A stretch of DNA of 64,000 nucleotides from Durusdinium trenchii (GCA_963970005.1 CAXAMN010021984.1:623755-687754); one strand, 5' to 3'; positions 1 through 13,038 are shown, counted from the first letter of the stretch. Numbers and translations are program-made. Notes: generated by a model from the letters alone, not told the origin.

Positions 1-93
1 GTGGCACTTGTTACTACTAGCGTGGCACTTGTTACTACTAGCGTGGCACTTGTTACTACTAGCGTGGCACTTGTTACTACTAGCGTGGCACTT
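1..93 (+). repeat. Tandem array of a 21-bp ACTAGT-type repeat
   Basis: Four and a half copies of a 21-bp unit (gtggcacttg followed by ttactactagc) stand head to tail from the first base, so the array probably continues outside the window. Because 21 is a multiple of three, all copies stay in one frame and give an artificial open frame with a seven-residue period (VALVTTS). The same unit and its relatives recur at about fifteen other loci in the window, on both strands. I read this as non-coding dispersed repeat DNA, not a protein. Confidence 0.9.
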
Positions 94-824
94 CCAAATG
101 GATCGGAGTCGTCGAAATCGCACGGGTCCAGACACGTCGTCGTCCACCTGTTCGACACTCGCACGGCATCGCATGGCATCCGCACGGCACACGGTGCGAC
201 GAAACGACCCGTCCAGTTTCGGTCGAAACCAGGGGCGGTAGGAGTCGTTGAAGGTCTTCAAGGCCCGGAGATCCTCTTCCGTCAACCGGGAAGGGCCGAT
301 GATTCCTTCCGAGACGGGAACGTCGGCTGTCGGCACAGTTTGACACGGATCGGGTTTTGGGCGAGACGGGATGAGAGTATATAGGTCTTCGACCTTGAAG
401 ACTGGAGGACACTTGAAGATAGAATGATGCATTGGATCAAATCTCTGGGTAGAGGGATCTCTTGGGGATGATCAGGGTCGGCCCACGTCCTTTTTCCATT
501 CTGGACTAATCACGGGGGGCCGACACAAACCATAGATTTTTTCCAATGTAGTCCGATCCATATGCAGCTTGGCACTGCTGGCATCCGCTAGCCTTGCTTC
601 TTGAAAGCATCCGGTGATGTGCTCACAAAAACTCGTATACCCCCAAACATGAGTGATGCTGGATTCTGTGTTTCAACCACTGGTTGACTCTCTGATTCGG
701 GCCGTTGAGAGCGGGTTCAGTCCAGTCAGTCAGCCTATCCTGTTTTCACGAGCAGGTAGAAAATCATCACCAGCATGGCCAAGCAAACCTCAAAGGAGTG
801 TTATTGCACAAGGATTATTATCCC

Positions 825-889
825 AAGGGAGGGAGGGAGGGAGGAGGGAGAGAGAAAGAGAGAGAGAGGGAAAGAGGGAAAGAGAGGGC
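825..889 (+). repeat. Purine-rich GGGA/GAGA simple repeat
   Basis: About 65 bases of nearly uninterrupted A/G, starting as (GGGA)n and drifting into (GA)n and GGGAAA units. Overlapping open frames of Arg/Glu or Ser/Leu repeats are artefacts of this composition. Tracts like this can form triplex structures, but nothing here shows a function. Confidence 0.85.
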
Positions 890-3414
890 TGATCTGCCCG
901 AATTTCCGGGGAACGAGTGATGCTCCAACACCCATGGTCAAAAAGGATGAGTTTTGATGAGCTTTGCATCCCCATCGGGCAATACCTGTTCTCCGAAACC
1001 TGTTCTTGCAAGTCCATGATTTCAGCGCAATGTTTTTATCCCCAGGCAAGATTATTGATTGATAATTTTCAGCATTTCTGTGGCTCCAATGTCTTTACAG
1101 TAATCCAATTTTTGGGACAGGGCGGCCATGGACCAAGACGAGGTTTTTCACCATCCGGTGATCAAGTCGCTCTGGCGCTGTCTCTTCATCCACTCTCTGA
1201 GGCCAAGGCTAAAATGATCATGAGAACATCAAGATTCACCGTCATCTGGCGCGGTTTGCGCGCTTTCGCGGCCATGAGCGAAGGCTAGCTGTGCGACAGT
1301 GTCCATGCTCCGAACATGGACGAACAAGAACATTGTGTGACCTTTCTTGCCAATCCCTCTTTCGTCCAAGATGAACGGGGAGAGGGACACATCAATGAAT
1401 GCGCGCGCATTTCTTGAACGTCTTGTGTACAAACATTGCAGGCGGCATTGTGAACTTCCGTGTTGGAGACGAACTGAGTTCCGCCTCGCAGCAAATCAAA
1501 TCTTGTAGACTCGTATGGGCTCTGTAGACTGACATCTTTAGCTGGTATTCACCATTCCATGAGTTCATCCAATCAATTAAACCTTTTTTGTGATGAACAT
1601 AGTTGCAATGCTACTGCGTCTATTGCAGTATGAAACCGACAATTAACATCAACGAACTCACACATGTCGAGTGACGCACCAGATTCCAACGCTCCCCTGG
1701 TATCGTGCCCTGCAGAACCCGCTATAGCCGTCGTGCGGGGTTTCGGTGAGTCCAACTGACACCAAGCGGCCAAGATTGGTGACCTGAGCGTCGGTGACTG
1801 TCACTAGCGAAAACAGTACCCAATGAAACATGAGGCAACATATAGGACGAGTAGCATCATGTCTCGACTGGGGCACTGGATTTGATCCTTATTGAACTTT
1901 ACTACAGTAGACAGACTAGACAGGTGTTGAACCGTGTAGAACGCCGGGCGGTATATCACTCTGTAGGCCTGATGCAGGGGCCTGCTCAGCCTGCTCTCAG
2001 TTTTTCAGTACATGGGTCACTTATGTCTTTGTTCATGAAGGCAGCTGGACAGAGACTTGCGCCCAACGAGCTGCAGAATATTGTTGGCTTGCTTTTACAT
2101 GATCTTACTGGCGAAACTTGTACTCTCAGGTCATTTGAGGGAGAAACAAGGTCCGTTTAAGGGTTTCCAAAACCTATCCAAAATTAAGCCCTTAGTTTAA
2201 AGGTATTATTAAGGTCTTATTCCTGGCTCTTGGAATGAGAGCATTACGGTAATAAGACTTAATACGGGCTTAATTCTTTAGATTAAAATCTTGGATGGGG
2301 GGGTGGGCGGAGGGGGGGCGTAACATTACATGATAACATGGAAGTGGAACACCACCTGTTTGTAGAAACATATTATTTCAGGGGTCTGTTGTCCACTTCC
2401 ATCATTAAGTCAGGGAGTGGAGATGCCCTTGTCACTATATCTTGTTTTTAGTGGTAAAGCACTGAGCTACTAGCCAAACAGCCGTACTCGCACTCTCATT
2501 TGGCTCCCCCAATGCACTCTCTCCCCAACGCAAAAAAGTATCAAACAAATGCTTTGATATTACGTGTCCAATGAATGTTCCCTAGATGTTCCGTGAGCAT
2601 CTTCAGGTCAAACAAGCAGGTGACAGCCATGAACAGGACCATTCACCCAGCCCCAAGACCTCACCATACACCTCAACCCCGTCAGCCGGTGACCCTAACG
2701 ACGGTGCGATCAACTCTCGATGGGCTCTGCGACGTTATGGAAGCTGTCTTCCTGCTCGTCGGAGCTGTTCTGCAGGCTCTCAATCATATGCTTGAAGGCT
2801 CTGGCATGCTGCCACCTGTGGTCTCAGAGTTCAAACACCTCTCTCAATACTCGTGGGGATGCTCCTCTGTTGAAAAGAAGTTCTAGGTCAACAGCACGGT
2901 CAAAATACCGTGGTCCTTGATCTGCACCGCTAGACAACACTGCAGGAACCTTTGAAGATTTTGTAGGCTAGTGGTATCAAACACAGCTGTTTCAATCACT
3001 ATGGAGGTAATACCCTGAGCAAGAATCCCTGAACATGGGTTCCACCATGTTCGATGCCTCCCAAAGTGACCACTCATGCAGCCAGTGTGGACCTTGGACG
3101 AGTCCTGCCGGTCACCTTCCGACCAAGCCACCGTATGTCAAAGTCATCAACCTGTGCCAAACCCCGGAGAGCCATGGCGGCCCGCAGCAGCTACGGGATG
3201 AGAAAGCGGCGAGCAGCTCGGATCGGACGTCGCGAGCGATGCCGTCCCACGTGGGAGGTTTGCGGCAGAAGTACATGAAGCCTTCAGTACATGAAGCGGT
3301 AAAAGCCTTTAGATCTGCAAAAAGATATGTAAAAGCAAAGAGTCAAAACCCTTCAGCTTCTCTGAGCCTTTCGGAGGTGACGAGAGTTCAAAGCTGGGTG
3401 GCTTGTAGATACTC

Positions 3415-3436
3415 GATATATATATATATATATATC
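3415..3436. repeat. (TA)n microsatellite
   Basis: An alternating TA run bounded by GA and TC, so the whole block is a perfect palindrome of 22 bases. Similar but shorter TA runs lie near 12,925-12,941, 13,576-13,596, 20,043-20,140 and 47,410-47,430. They are simple repeats and do not mark genes. Confidence 0.85.
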
Positions 3437-5287
3437 GGTCTGGTGAACAAGAACACGTCTGCAGTCTTCTCCGCAAATGAAAGCAACATCGGTTGACCTC
3501 GATGAGAACTGGGCAATGACAGTGCAAGATTGTCCAAAGTTCATCTTTTCATGAGATGAACATGTTGCCCTGGGCTGCGCATGTGGGGAGGTCTCATAAG
3601 GTCTCTAAGCCAAGATGCCTATAGGCTGCGGGGCTGGGCGGGCCTTCTTTCAGCTTCCTTCCTCTCCACAAACTGCTGTGTGAAATCTGAAACTTCTAGC
3701 TGAATCTTGCTCCTGGTGTTTGCTCCTTGGCCACCCCCAAAATCTTCCAACGTATTGAAGTGCCAAAGTTCAAATGCTCAAATAGGGTCAGAAAGGCACA
3801 CCTCCGCAGACCCTTCGGTGACCTGTTCCTCTCAACCCCCACCCAAGAACACCGCCCCAACGGGTCCCGGGAAGCATTCGCCGCCCACCCTGTTCCCTTG
3901 CGCCTTGGGCCGACCTTGGTGTTTCGGCAGCCCTGGCTAAGATGAAGCGAAAAACATCTATATAGATCGTCCAATGAATTCATCGGACATTGGGTCTGCA
4001 AGGAACATGCACACACCAGTCAAGAATTGGCACCCGGGGCACCCGCCCTCTGTCTTGGTCTACTGGTTTGATACATGCAGTCAGATTATGGTATAGTATG
4101 TATAGTATAACATATCGTACCCATCTCACAACAAATCTACATGGGGCATTGACTCTTCGTGGCTGTGGTCGAATAAACCTATAGAAATCTGATCAAAGCC
4201 GACAATTCAACCTTGTATCCCTATCAGAAAACCCTACTATAGCTCAAGGAAGTTCCCCTTCCATACCCACAGAAGCGAGTTGCGTTGAGGAATCCAGCTT
4301 TGTCTTGGGTGTCTCATCCGTGTATTGTTTTGTTCCGTGAGACTCTCGGTATCCGGGTTCCCCCGGCTTTTCGCTTCCTTTGCCTGGCGCGCCAACTCAT
4401 GGGCCGCAGCACCCAAGCCTCAGGCCCACCAGTCGACTCCAAGCGCCGGGGAGGCAAGGCGCCGGGAAGGCCGAGACTCGGGTCGCTTGGTCCAGTGGGG
4501 GTTCCTGTGGGTCTGTCAAATACTGGGCATTGACGTGGGATGTGTAAGAGTCGATAGAACCTTTACTACTAAGAACTGACTGCTTTTATGATACAGAATT
4601 CGATAGATACTCATGGCTAAAGAGTAATCGCTTCAAAGTACAATGCACAATGTGACTAGTAATTGTTTGACAAATCTTCAGAAGTCATGCAACAAAGAAA
4701 GAGGTTGATTGAAATAAACACAAAAACCACGAGTGCTTTGTCTCAACAGCCACCAGTGCGCTTAAGCACCACTTGGTCGCCAAGCAAATTTTGGGCGCAA
4801 AGGCCAGCAGTGGCACACGCTGTGGTGGGCCCGATGGTGTGCGGTCCCACCTGGAGTGTGACCGTTGAACAAAAATGACATCGAAAGCAGTCGGGACAAA
4901 TCTCCAACATACAATATATTGAGCTAGCATTTTCAAAAACAGTCAAACCAATTAAAGAAGCTAACACAACAAACCAAATTATATAAAACAATTAAAACAA
5001 CAAACAACATAAAGTATTCCTCTGATCTGAACAACAGCAGGTCTGGGGTGGCCGCAGGACCCGGCGGATGGGAGGGAATCGCGGAGGCACCTCGACAGTC
5101 GCAGAAAGACCCTGGTCGCCTGAGGTGTATCTTTGGGCTTTTCCCTTTCCTTCAATTTTTCCTGACCCATTTATATACTAAGATGCTGGAATCCGCCACG
5201 TTCGATCGAAGACCTAATTATGCGGGGTGCCCGAAAGAGTGCAGCAATAGCACAAAAAGAAACATCTCAAATCAACAATACGAACAC

Positions 5288-5361
5288 GCTACTAGGGGCT
5301 CCTGGCCTTACTAGTAGTAACAAGAAGCTACTAGGGGCTCCTGGCCTTACTAGTAGTAAGC
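5288..5361 (-). repeat. ACTAGT-family dispersed repeat locus
   Basis: Two units read in the reverse orientation (gctactaggggctcctggc, then cttactagtagtaa). Flanking DNA is unrelated to that of the other loci, which argues for a dispersed element and not one local satellite. Confidence 0.8.
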
Positions 5362-6346
5362 TCTCACCCAAACACTGAGGCGTCGCGCATTTGACTCGGA
5401 GCCTTGCATCGGGTGGGACTGCAGGGAGGAAGGCCACGGGTGAGACCGCTATCCCCGCCCCCTGGGGTTGGGTCCGTAGGGTTGAAGCTTCACCAACCAA
5501 GGACGGCTCAAGACTGGTCAGGGGATGGGGAAGGCCGGGGAAGCCCTCCTTGGTAAAGCCAGGCCAAACAGAAACTTTATGTACAGAAACACATGCTGTG
5601 AGTCAAGTCATCAATTTGGGCTCCAAAGCTAGGCGCCGGACTCATTCATGCACTGCGCCCATGGCAAACAGGAACTTGTTAAACACTCTTTGATTGTTTT
5701 TTGGATGCCATGCTATTTAAGTATAGTTCAGTTCTTAGCTAACGCAAGATGTATCGCGAACATCTTGCCCATCGCATGTGCATATAGAGCTGAACTGGGC
5801 ATAACTTCTAGCTTGTCCCATGGGGGGTTGCCTTTCCACTGTCTGTGGCACAATTTTGGGAACTCAACGCATGCTCTGAAGTTCATGATTTAAACTCTCA
5901 CGTGAGCTGCGAGCCACAAGCCAGCACAAACAAAAATAGTTGGTCGGCAAGCAAACAAAAACACCTCCATCACAACATGCTGGAAACGGATAGTATAAAT
6001 AGCATATAGATAGCCATCCTGGAGAAGATGGAACACGGGGAAATTCAAACACGACTAGGAAACTGGTCATGATTTTCAAAAACTCTATCTACTCCAGGAT
6101 GGTCGAAAACAAAGGTCCCACTGTGCTGGAACCATCCCAGAGTCCATGTCGGTCCCTTCAGTGTCACGAATGTTGCACATCGGGCGTCCATCTGGCGGCA
6201 TCCCCATCGGTCCCTCCAATCGCGCCCTTTTTTTAAATGCCAAACGAGTCTTTGTGCTGCCGGCTGTCCGGCGAAGGCGCCCAGCTAATAGGCCCGCGGC
6301 GCGAAACAAAGCACGATGCGGCAGTGGTGACCACCAGGAACGAGTC
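5362..6346. other. Intergenic stretch, nothing recognised
   Basis: This interval between two ACTAGT-repeat loci holds only short frames without family signatures. The GC-rich frame at about 5390-5690 (plus) and the one at 6146-6350 lack splice sites or domain motifs I could defend. Confidence 0.4.
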
Positions 6347-6415
6347 CCCTAGTAGCTTCTTGCTCCTAGTAGTAAGGCCAGGAGCCCCTAGTAGCTTCTT
6401 GCTCCTAGTAGGATA
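6347..6415 (+). repeat. ACTAGT-family dispersed repeat locus
   Basis: Two units of the cctagtagcttcttgctcc type separated by tagtaaggccaggagcc. It lies directly upstream of a possible tyrosine-recombinase-like fragment (6419-6690). Confidence 0.8.
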
Positions 6416-6418
6416 AGA

Positions 6419-6690
6419 TTGCCAACACTGGGCCAGGACCCTGAACCTGAACGGGGAGAGGCTGGCGACATGAACTCTGTTCGGGAGGAGTCCGCTCTCG
6501 GCGGTGTCGGTGGTGCCGTCGCACCAACGAAACTGACATTAGAAGACATGTTCTATAAAGATTTTCTCTATAAATATGGTGAGGGCCGACAAGAAAAGAA
6601 CATGTTTGGAGCGCTGAAGTTCTTTATTGCTTTCTCGGAGAAGACGTCAAAGTTTTCTAGGCGCAGGCCTGGATTTGGTCTGGGGTCTGC
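6419..6690 (+). pseudogene. Possible relic of a tyrosine-recombinase N-terminal domain
   Basis: An open frame from 6419 to 6883 has no ATG at its start. Its middle part (about 6523-6660, containing KLTLEDMFYKDFLYKYGEG and then NMFGALKFF) recalls the helical core-binding domain of mobile-element tyrosine recombinases, where a helix ending near GEG is followed by an 'ALKFF'-like helix. The recombinase ORF at 47,484-48,476 has a comparable AEYIEHLWSEGEGRG segment. No catalytic Arg, His or Tyr box follows; the later residues are basic and unstructured. If the reading is right, this is a decayed fragment of a different YR element. It could equally be a chance frame or a host exon. Confidence 0.22.
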
Positions 6691-7421
6691 TTCTCCACTG
6701 GTCCCTCAAGTGGTCCTTGTCACAAGGCTTTCTTACCGTGTGCCCCTTCTAGGCCAAAAGCAAGACAAAAGACTGACTAGAGTGGCAGGAGCTCCACGCA
6801 AGGTCAACAAAAGCTTTACGCACATTTGGCCCTGTCAGAGACCCCAAGCACCGCGAATACCAGCGTTGAGATCTTGGTCATGATATGTCCTGATTTCCAT
6901 GTTTTTGCCTTCTTTGAGGTTCAGAATGTCAGCCGTTGAATGGACTCTTTCAGGGTTTTTGAGAAGGGCTGAGGCAAACTAATGCTTGAAAGGCTAACCG
7001 GGCGGAAGCCAGAGTATATTTTGAGCTAGGAGCTCCAAGTTTTGACCCATCCCCATAACTAGACAACCATTATATATCTATAGATGTCAAAAAAAACCTA
7101 TAAAAGGTAAACATCAATTGACCGGGTGCTTGACCTGATGGTTCTCTGTGGATGGGCCTTTATTCATCAGGTCCACTTCAAAAATATTATGGTCATAAAG
7201 GAACTGGTTGGTGTGTGAGCGCCCCTGGTGGGTCTTTCGAATTTGACCTGTTCTTCATGTCACCTCTCGCACTCGATTCTCAGCGATCGGCGATCGCACT
7301 GGGTACACCAGCCGCAGTGGTTCAGCTGATCTTTTGGCAGCCCCGGCGCTCAAACTCAGCCTTGATCTGCCTGGGATTGGGCCAATAGGAGCGATCGGAC
7401 GCTACCAGGAACGGTCTTTGA

Positions 7422-7486
7422 AGCTACTAGTAACAATAAGCTACTAGTATGTCTTTGATTGCTACTAGGAACAAGGACGCTACTAA
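7422..7486 (-). repeat. ACTAGT-family dispersed repeat locus
   Basis: Reverse-orientation units (aagctactagtaacaataag, ctactag, gctactaggaacaaggac). About 400 bases further on, at 7870-7932, a second short tandem repeat built on 'ttagggtggaggc' and 'catcgct' occurs. A related 'ggttggaggccatc' string is found next to the repeat locus at 23.45 kb, so the two repeat types may travel together. Confidence 0.75.
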
Positions 7487-8532
7487 GGTCTCAGCATTCA
7501 CCCATGAAGCAAAACCCAAATATGCCACGTGAAGACCATCAAGCCCAGTCACTGGGCATCGCAAATGCACGGGAAGAAATGCACCTGGCCCGGCTTGGCG
7601 CCCTTCGCCATCGCCTGGCAGATCGGCTGTTTTGGCTCTCGCGATCCGTAGCGATGCGGCCGTATCTCTTCAGTTCTCCACATGGATTCACTGATGACGG
7701 GTGGTGACTGGTGTGCTGATGAATCAAGTGTGGTGAAACATCTCGAAATTCACTGCCGGTTTTGGAAGACCGTAAAGACCGCATCGAGTGGTGTGGGAAT
7801 GATCCTGTCGCCCCCAGGACATACATTGCTCATCGGATCGGCTCATCTTCAAGGACACTGGTTTGCAAATGGTTAGGTTGGAGGCCTTCGCCCATCGCTA
7901 TTAGGGTGGAGGCCATCGCTTTTAGGGTGGAGGCATAAAGAATTTATCAGCTACAGTAACTGAAGACTTAAGAACTGAGACTCAGCTTTATGACTGCCAG
8001 GTCGCTCCAATGACTGTGGGGTCCAACCACACAAAATTCTCCGCTTCCCTACAGATGGTCGAGGGTTTTGGAACCAATTGCTCTATACTGCTATAAAAGC
8101 TGTGATATGCTTTGATCATCCCAATCTTCTGGCCACCCAATCAATCTGAACACCAAGAGGTCAATCCATAGTGACCAAAGGCGACCAGTGTGAGAGATCC
8201 TAACAAACAAAAACCAGCAATCCAATTATGTACCAATTATTCACGTGTTCTATATTGTTCTATGGTGTTTTGGATCTGCATTCCATCCGATTCCAATCCC
8301 CATCCAACTGGTTTCTGGCGCCGCCGCCCCCCTTGTTCCGCATCCATCGTGGTCACCTCCTCAGAGTTGGCTGCAGCTCCAGGGCCTCGACGCATGGCAT
8401 TTATATAAAGAAAAGCAACATGGTTGTAAGGTGTGAAATGGACAAAAGGATCTATACTTTCCAGCGATTCTGCCTGACTCTATCGTACCTACAGTTATCT
8501 TGAACTGTGGGCATCCGTGGACCAGTTGCCTT

Positions 8533-8606
8533 GTTACTAGTAGCTTCTTGTTCCTAGTAGCGATGGCCTCCACCTACTAGCTTCTTGCTACTATATAGTA
8601 GTAAGG
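8533..8606 (+). repeat. ACTAGT-family dispersed repeat locus
   Basis: Forward units (ttactagtagcttcttgttc, cctagtagcgatggcc, ctactagcttcttgctac) ending in tagtagtaaggcc. The 'gcgatg' variant seen here is also present at 15.15, 21.9 and 47.3 kb. Confidence 0.8.
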
Positions 8607-8899
8607 CCCTCCTAACCCCCCTTGGCGTTCAGCTCTACCACATTTCCACTTTGCCCGCGGCCCACCTGTGTTCCATTCAGATGAAGGTGTCTGAGTCTCC
8701 TGCAAAGTTCGGCAGTCTGACCAAACTTGTCACTCGAAGTCCTGTAAATATACGTCACCCCACTCGTCGGCTCAGCTCATTTGTCTTAATCCTGCTTGGC
8801 CATGCTTGGCCCAGGTTGTTGAGGACCACCCGACCCAGCAAATGACATCTAAGCTTTGGTCAAAGGGCACAGCCCCTTTGAAATCCTATTTTAATGAAT

Positions 8900-11810
8900 A
8901 AAGGCAACAGGATCTTTAAAAGATTTAAAACATTGTAAACGACATCTTGTCAGCCGTTCGGTTGCACACCAAAGCCACAGTACTGGACATGAACCTTGAG
9001 GGGACAATGGGTGTTTGAGGCCATTTCCAAGTGGATGCAGCTTGGTCGAGTGGCTTTGAGAGTCAATTTGGACTCAAGAAATAATACCCATTCATAGCTT
9101 CCGAACCTATTCTGATGGATCCCATCCGTTTTTGGGTGGAGCATCCCAAACAGAAAACACCACCGAACATGACCGTTTCTGAACCACCGATCGGCCGGTG
9201 AAGAAGCCGGGTGTTCCTCTGCTTGACCAAACCGCACGGGTCCGCCGTGAATCGAATGGTGATCGGAGCAGGTTTCCTGTCTGTGACCATTCTCCTAACC
9301 TTTTGATCCGACCTTATCCGACCTTTCTCCTGATACATGATATGATTATAACTAGATCACTTCCCTAGATCCACCCTCACTTATCATCAGCACATTTTCG
9401 CAAAGCATGCGGTGAACAACCGCAGCCTGCTGCTGCGTTCTTCCCCGATGCTGAAGCCACACATGTTCGGCAAAATGCGGAGATGATCTTCTAAATGCTA
9501 AAAACCATATCGGTGCCCCCGCAACACCCCCAATTGGTTTCAAGCCAAACAAACTGACCCAAAACTCTGGGTAAAGCAAACGACATAGATGTTTTCAATT
9601 CTTGGCCTCAGAACCTTTCCTAAAGATTCCTCACTGGACACCAATGGCAGTGATAGTTTGAGGATCCACTCCAGATGAGTGAGTGGATATATGATACCAG
9701 TACACCGTGGCCGCATGCTGCCGCTACTGACATCAAAGCGATCCAAATTGAGATCCTCACCCAGACCTCCTCGCAAAAGGAATGAGCATTAACCTAAGAG
9801 TAGGTGGGTCTCGTTATTGCCATGCACATCTAATATTACAATGATAGGTCTCCTATGTTGGAGTGTCTTGTACTGACCACAATTGAACAGTGGTGAAACA
9901 CCACCGGTGGCCGGTCGGATCTGCTGGCAGATTGCCGTGACTTGGCGAAGATCTTTCAGATGTGCAAGGACACCAGATCCAATTGAAAGGACACCAACTC
10001 CGTGTTTAGAGGAACAAGAAACCCACCGCGTTTGACGCTGCGGCATGGCCGGAATCTTGACCATTGCGTCCTTCTGAAACAACTCTTGGTCTGTACTCTG
10101 CCCAAGATACTTTCTGGGCCCTCAGCTGCTCCTTAAAGTACACCAAGACGGGTGGCAAGCCCTTCTCAACCAGGCCCTGATGTTTTTTCGGTTGATTGGA
10201 AGGGGATGCAGCCAGCTGCAGGTCGCTCAGCTCCTTCTATATAGACATTGCTCATATGACTCTTTGCCCCTTTACTTTGATGGCAAGACTAGGTTGCTGT
10301 TGTGTGTTTCTTTTTTCTCTTGACATGTGCCGCACATGGTCTGAAACCTTCAAGTGAAGCCACCTGAAAAAGTAACAGATCAGAAGCAATGCGGGGCAGT
10401 TCCGGCACCTTCGGGAAGAACTCCCAGTTGACCTAGGGCACTGCGGGGCACTTTCGCGCTGAGAACCGGATGGGCCCGGCTTGCGGTGGAGTCTCTGCAG
10501 GAATAACGGATTCTGTGCAACGTCCGTAGATGCCAAGATTTGGACCAGCTCAACAAAGTTAAAGATGTTGGGTGGAGCCGGGTTTCCGATGGAATGCTGT
10601 TGCTGGAGAAACTTTGTGCAATCCTTTTGAAACAGCTCCTGGACGTCATACGAACCTCGTCTTGAAATCATTACTGTAAATGCTCCTGGACTTGTGTGAC
10701 TATCATTCTTCTGTCTTACGAGAGTTTCTTGGAGAGTTTCTTGGAGACATTGCTGGACGAAACCTTGCACAGGACGTTGGATTATCTCTGTTCCATCATG
10801 TTCCATCTGTGTTAAAAAACGCCTCCGTGCAATCTCATAGCAGTCACTGGTATGGTGCAGGAATAGGGTCTGTGTATCCACGGTACAACCTACTAAGCTG
10901 CATAGTTGGGAGGGAGCAATGTGGAGCTACTACCCGTGATATATCCACCCTGATGACTGAGTCAATCATTTCGACCTCCAATGCAGGAAAGGTACGAAGC
11001 TGGAATACTTCCAGCGGTTTTCACCACCCACAACGATGTTTTCGCCTGCAATGCGTGATGGATTGCCATTTGGTGCGGTCACTGTTACAAACAGCACCCC
11101 AAGACCATTCTGACAACAGATGTGGGAGTCATATATAATCTTAGTATCATACAACAAGGGGTACCTCAACCTGGAGGTACTGATTGAACACGCCCAACTG
11201 GATTGCTCGTGGTACCAGGGCTGAGTGTTGGTCCAAGCCCAACAGGATGCGAGAAGCATGCAACCTCCCAGGAATCGTCACGGTTTTGTGGGACCCCTTG
11301 GATAGCCATGTTCCGAATACAAACAGCTGTCAAACGGGTGTTTTTGCCACACCCATGATGATTTATATATTATATAGATATACTGTAGTTAATTTGGGAA
11401 TGTACTCAATCCTCCACAAATGCTATCTTCGTATGTGGCCTTGGGGCGAGTTGGAAAACACTGTTCCCTCTATCATGATAAGGCACGATGCTCAAAGAGA
11501 AGCAGCAACTCACTGATGTTGTGTGGTGGTACTTGTGATGGTTTGTGGTTCATCACCAAGTCAATTGCCCTCGATAGAAGAGCTGTGCACACAAGGATCT
11601 TCATCCGAAAAATACGTTGGGTTGCAGAGTCTCCGGTTGTTTCCGTTTGTTGAAATTCGATCAATCTTCACATCCTGGGAGTTCAAGCAAAGCCAGTGCA
11701 ACAAAGTCCTGATCAAGATCCCAGCCATTGCAAGCAACATACAGTTGGAGAGAAAATAACAACAAAACCTGGTGTTGCTGACCATCACCATACCATCACC
11801 TGTCAACTGT
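8900..11810 (-). other. Region with several coding-like minus-strand stretches (possible split gene)
   Basis: Frames on the minus strand at about 11,800-11,480, 11,109-10,970, 10,881-10,400, 10,075-9,789, 9,776-9,540 and 9,579-9,355 have ordinary protein composition, unlike the low-complexity or repeat frames elsewhere. One contains a membrane-like helix (CMLLAMAGILIRTLLHWLC, near 11,740). A good acceptor (ctgttgtcag) precedes the stretch starting at 11,109. I could not link these pieces in phase and recognise no domain, so this is only a lead for a multi-exon host gene running right to left. A plus-strand alternative is not excluded. Confidence 0.22.
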
Positions 11811-12620
11811 TATACATGACTGTACTCGGCTCCCACCACAATCCTGCTTGATCCAAGCAAACATATAAAAACAAACAAGACAATCATGAATTAATGCATG
11901 CCCCGTCCTCTTCGAGGAAGTCGCTCTACAAGTCCAGAAGACCCACGAAATCCCACGACTATCGCGCGCGCGCCCCTCACGGTGCCTGGCTTCTCGAGCT
12001 CCTCTCCGGTGCTTAGGGTTTGGACCGCGAAGGCCTCGCGGAGCCGTGGTGTGCGAAGCCGATAACACTCGCACCCAGGGTGGGCGGCAAATGTGTGTTT
12101 TTCGTTTCATGGCTGTTTGGGAGTGGTGGTTTGTTTCTTCTCAGAATCTTCATCCGCCGAATCCTCAACCAGGGGTGGGTCTTTGTCATTCTTTCTCTTT
12201 GACCCACACAAATGCAAAACACACTTTGCATCGTGACCCCCGTTCCCTTTCCAAAGACTGGCCTCACCTCCCCAACTCTTCGCAGAGTAAATCTTGCACT
12301 TGGGGATTGGGGATACCACAGAATACCTCAGGAGAGGTTCGCCTACTTTTCCAGAACAACTCTACAGACTATCACAAACCTACTGCTTTCTCGTCTGTGA
12401 TCGGTGACACCACGCACGTCCACATTGCTTGCAGGACGCAGTGGCTGCCTCCAGCCGTGAACCCATTTGTTGGATTTGAGCCTCAACAGGTAGAAACTTA
12501 AGCTGGAGAAGCCTTACTAACCCATGACCAAAACACACAGGGTTTACGCATAAGCTAGTAGTGACAAATCACAGGTGTTGTTCAGGCATTGATTCTTGTT
12601 CTTATTGCTTTCTTGTTCAC

Positions 12621-12897
12621 AGGTGTCGTTTCCAAGCCCCCAAATATGGAATCAACCTAAACATGTCCCAAACATGATCCATATGCATATGAAACGCCTG
12701 TTCTACAAACAATGCAGCTTTTTCATCTGATGCTTCAGGCAGTTCGGTGGTATTCTCCATCTCACTTCGCACAGCTGCCATGTGCCGTGCGTTTGCCGAT
12801 TCACAATCCCCTCCCACCTCGTTGTCGAAGACGAAGCGCACTCGGCCCGCTTGGACCTGCGGGTGCACATTGCCAAGGCGACGCGAAAAAGGCTCGG
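12621..12897 (-). CDS. Putative exon, hypothetical protein (third of an in-phase trio)
   Basis: A 277-bp stretch open on the minus strand with ordinary protein composition (for example RVRFVFDNEVGGDC and FVEQAFHMHMDHVWDMF). It begins after a possible acceptor (gacatatacaag) and ends before a possible donor (gtgaac). The two bases left at its start complete the codon begun at the end of the upstream candidate exon (12,948-13,038), so the splice keeps the frame. The implied intron is only 50 bp. No domain is recognised. The plus strand also shows a plausible acceptor at 12,615-12,622 and an open frame here, so the strand is not certain. Confidence 0.33.
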
Positions 12898-12947
12898 CTT
12901 GTATATGTCAATTAGTATATGCCAATATATATATATATACTGCATAC

Positions 12948-13038
12948 AAAACATTGGGCTGATATAGCATGACTCATGCTGGAGAGGTGCTATGTGTTGC
13001 GCTGCTGGAGACTCTCTTCTGATAGCTTTGTGAAGAGA
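12948..13038 (-). CDS. Putative short exon, hypothetical protein
   Basis: A 91-bp minus-strand stretch starts directly after a strong acceptor (ccctcccctgcag) and ends before gtatgc. It starts at codon phase 0, matching the end of the upstream candidate exon at 13,088-13,134, and leaves one base that pairs with the two-base start of the exon at 12,621-12,897. The encoded peptide (SLHKAIRRESPAAQHIAPLQ...) has no known signature. The case rests on phase agreement and splice signals only. Confidence 0.3.

Larger units (their letters stand above)
94..5287. other. Intergenic stretch, no recognised gene
   Basis: No open frame here shows a domain I recognise. Visible landmarks are a purine-only GGGA/GAGA tract at about 825-889, a (TA)n palindrome at 3415-3436, and GC-rich frames near 120-400 and 4370-4520 that have no family signature. 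The frame at about 2615-2880 (plus) has an exon-like composition, but I find no convincing splice sites. No RNA gene or promoter element can be supported. Confidence 0.5.

Noticed and set aside
1..384. 127-residue open frame beginning with VALVTTS repeats
   Set aside because: It is the translation of the 21-bp repeat array followed by unrelated GC-rich DNA; no domain, and the same repeat is scattered in non-coding DNA.
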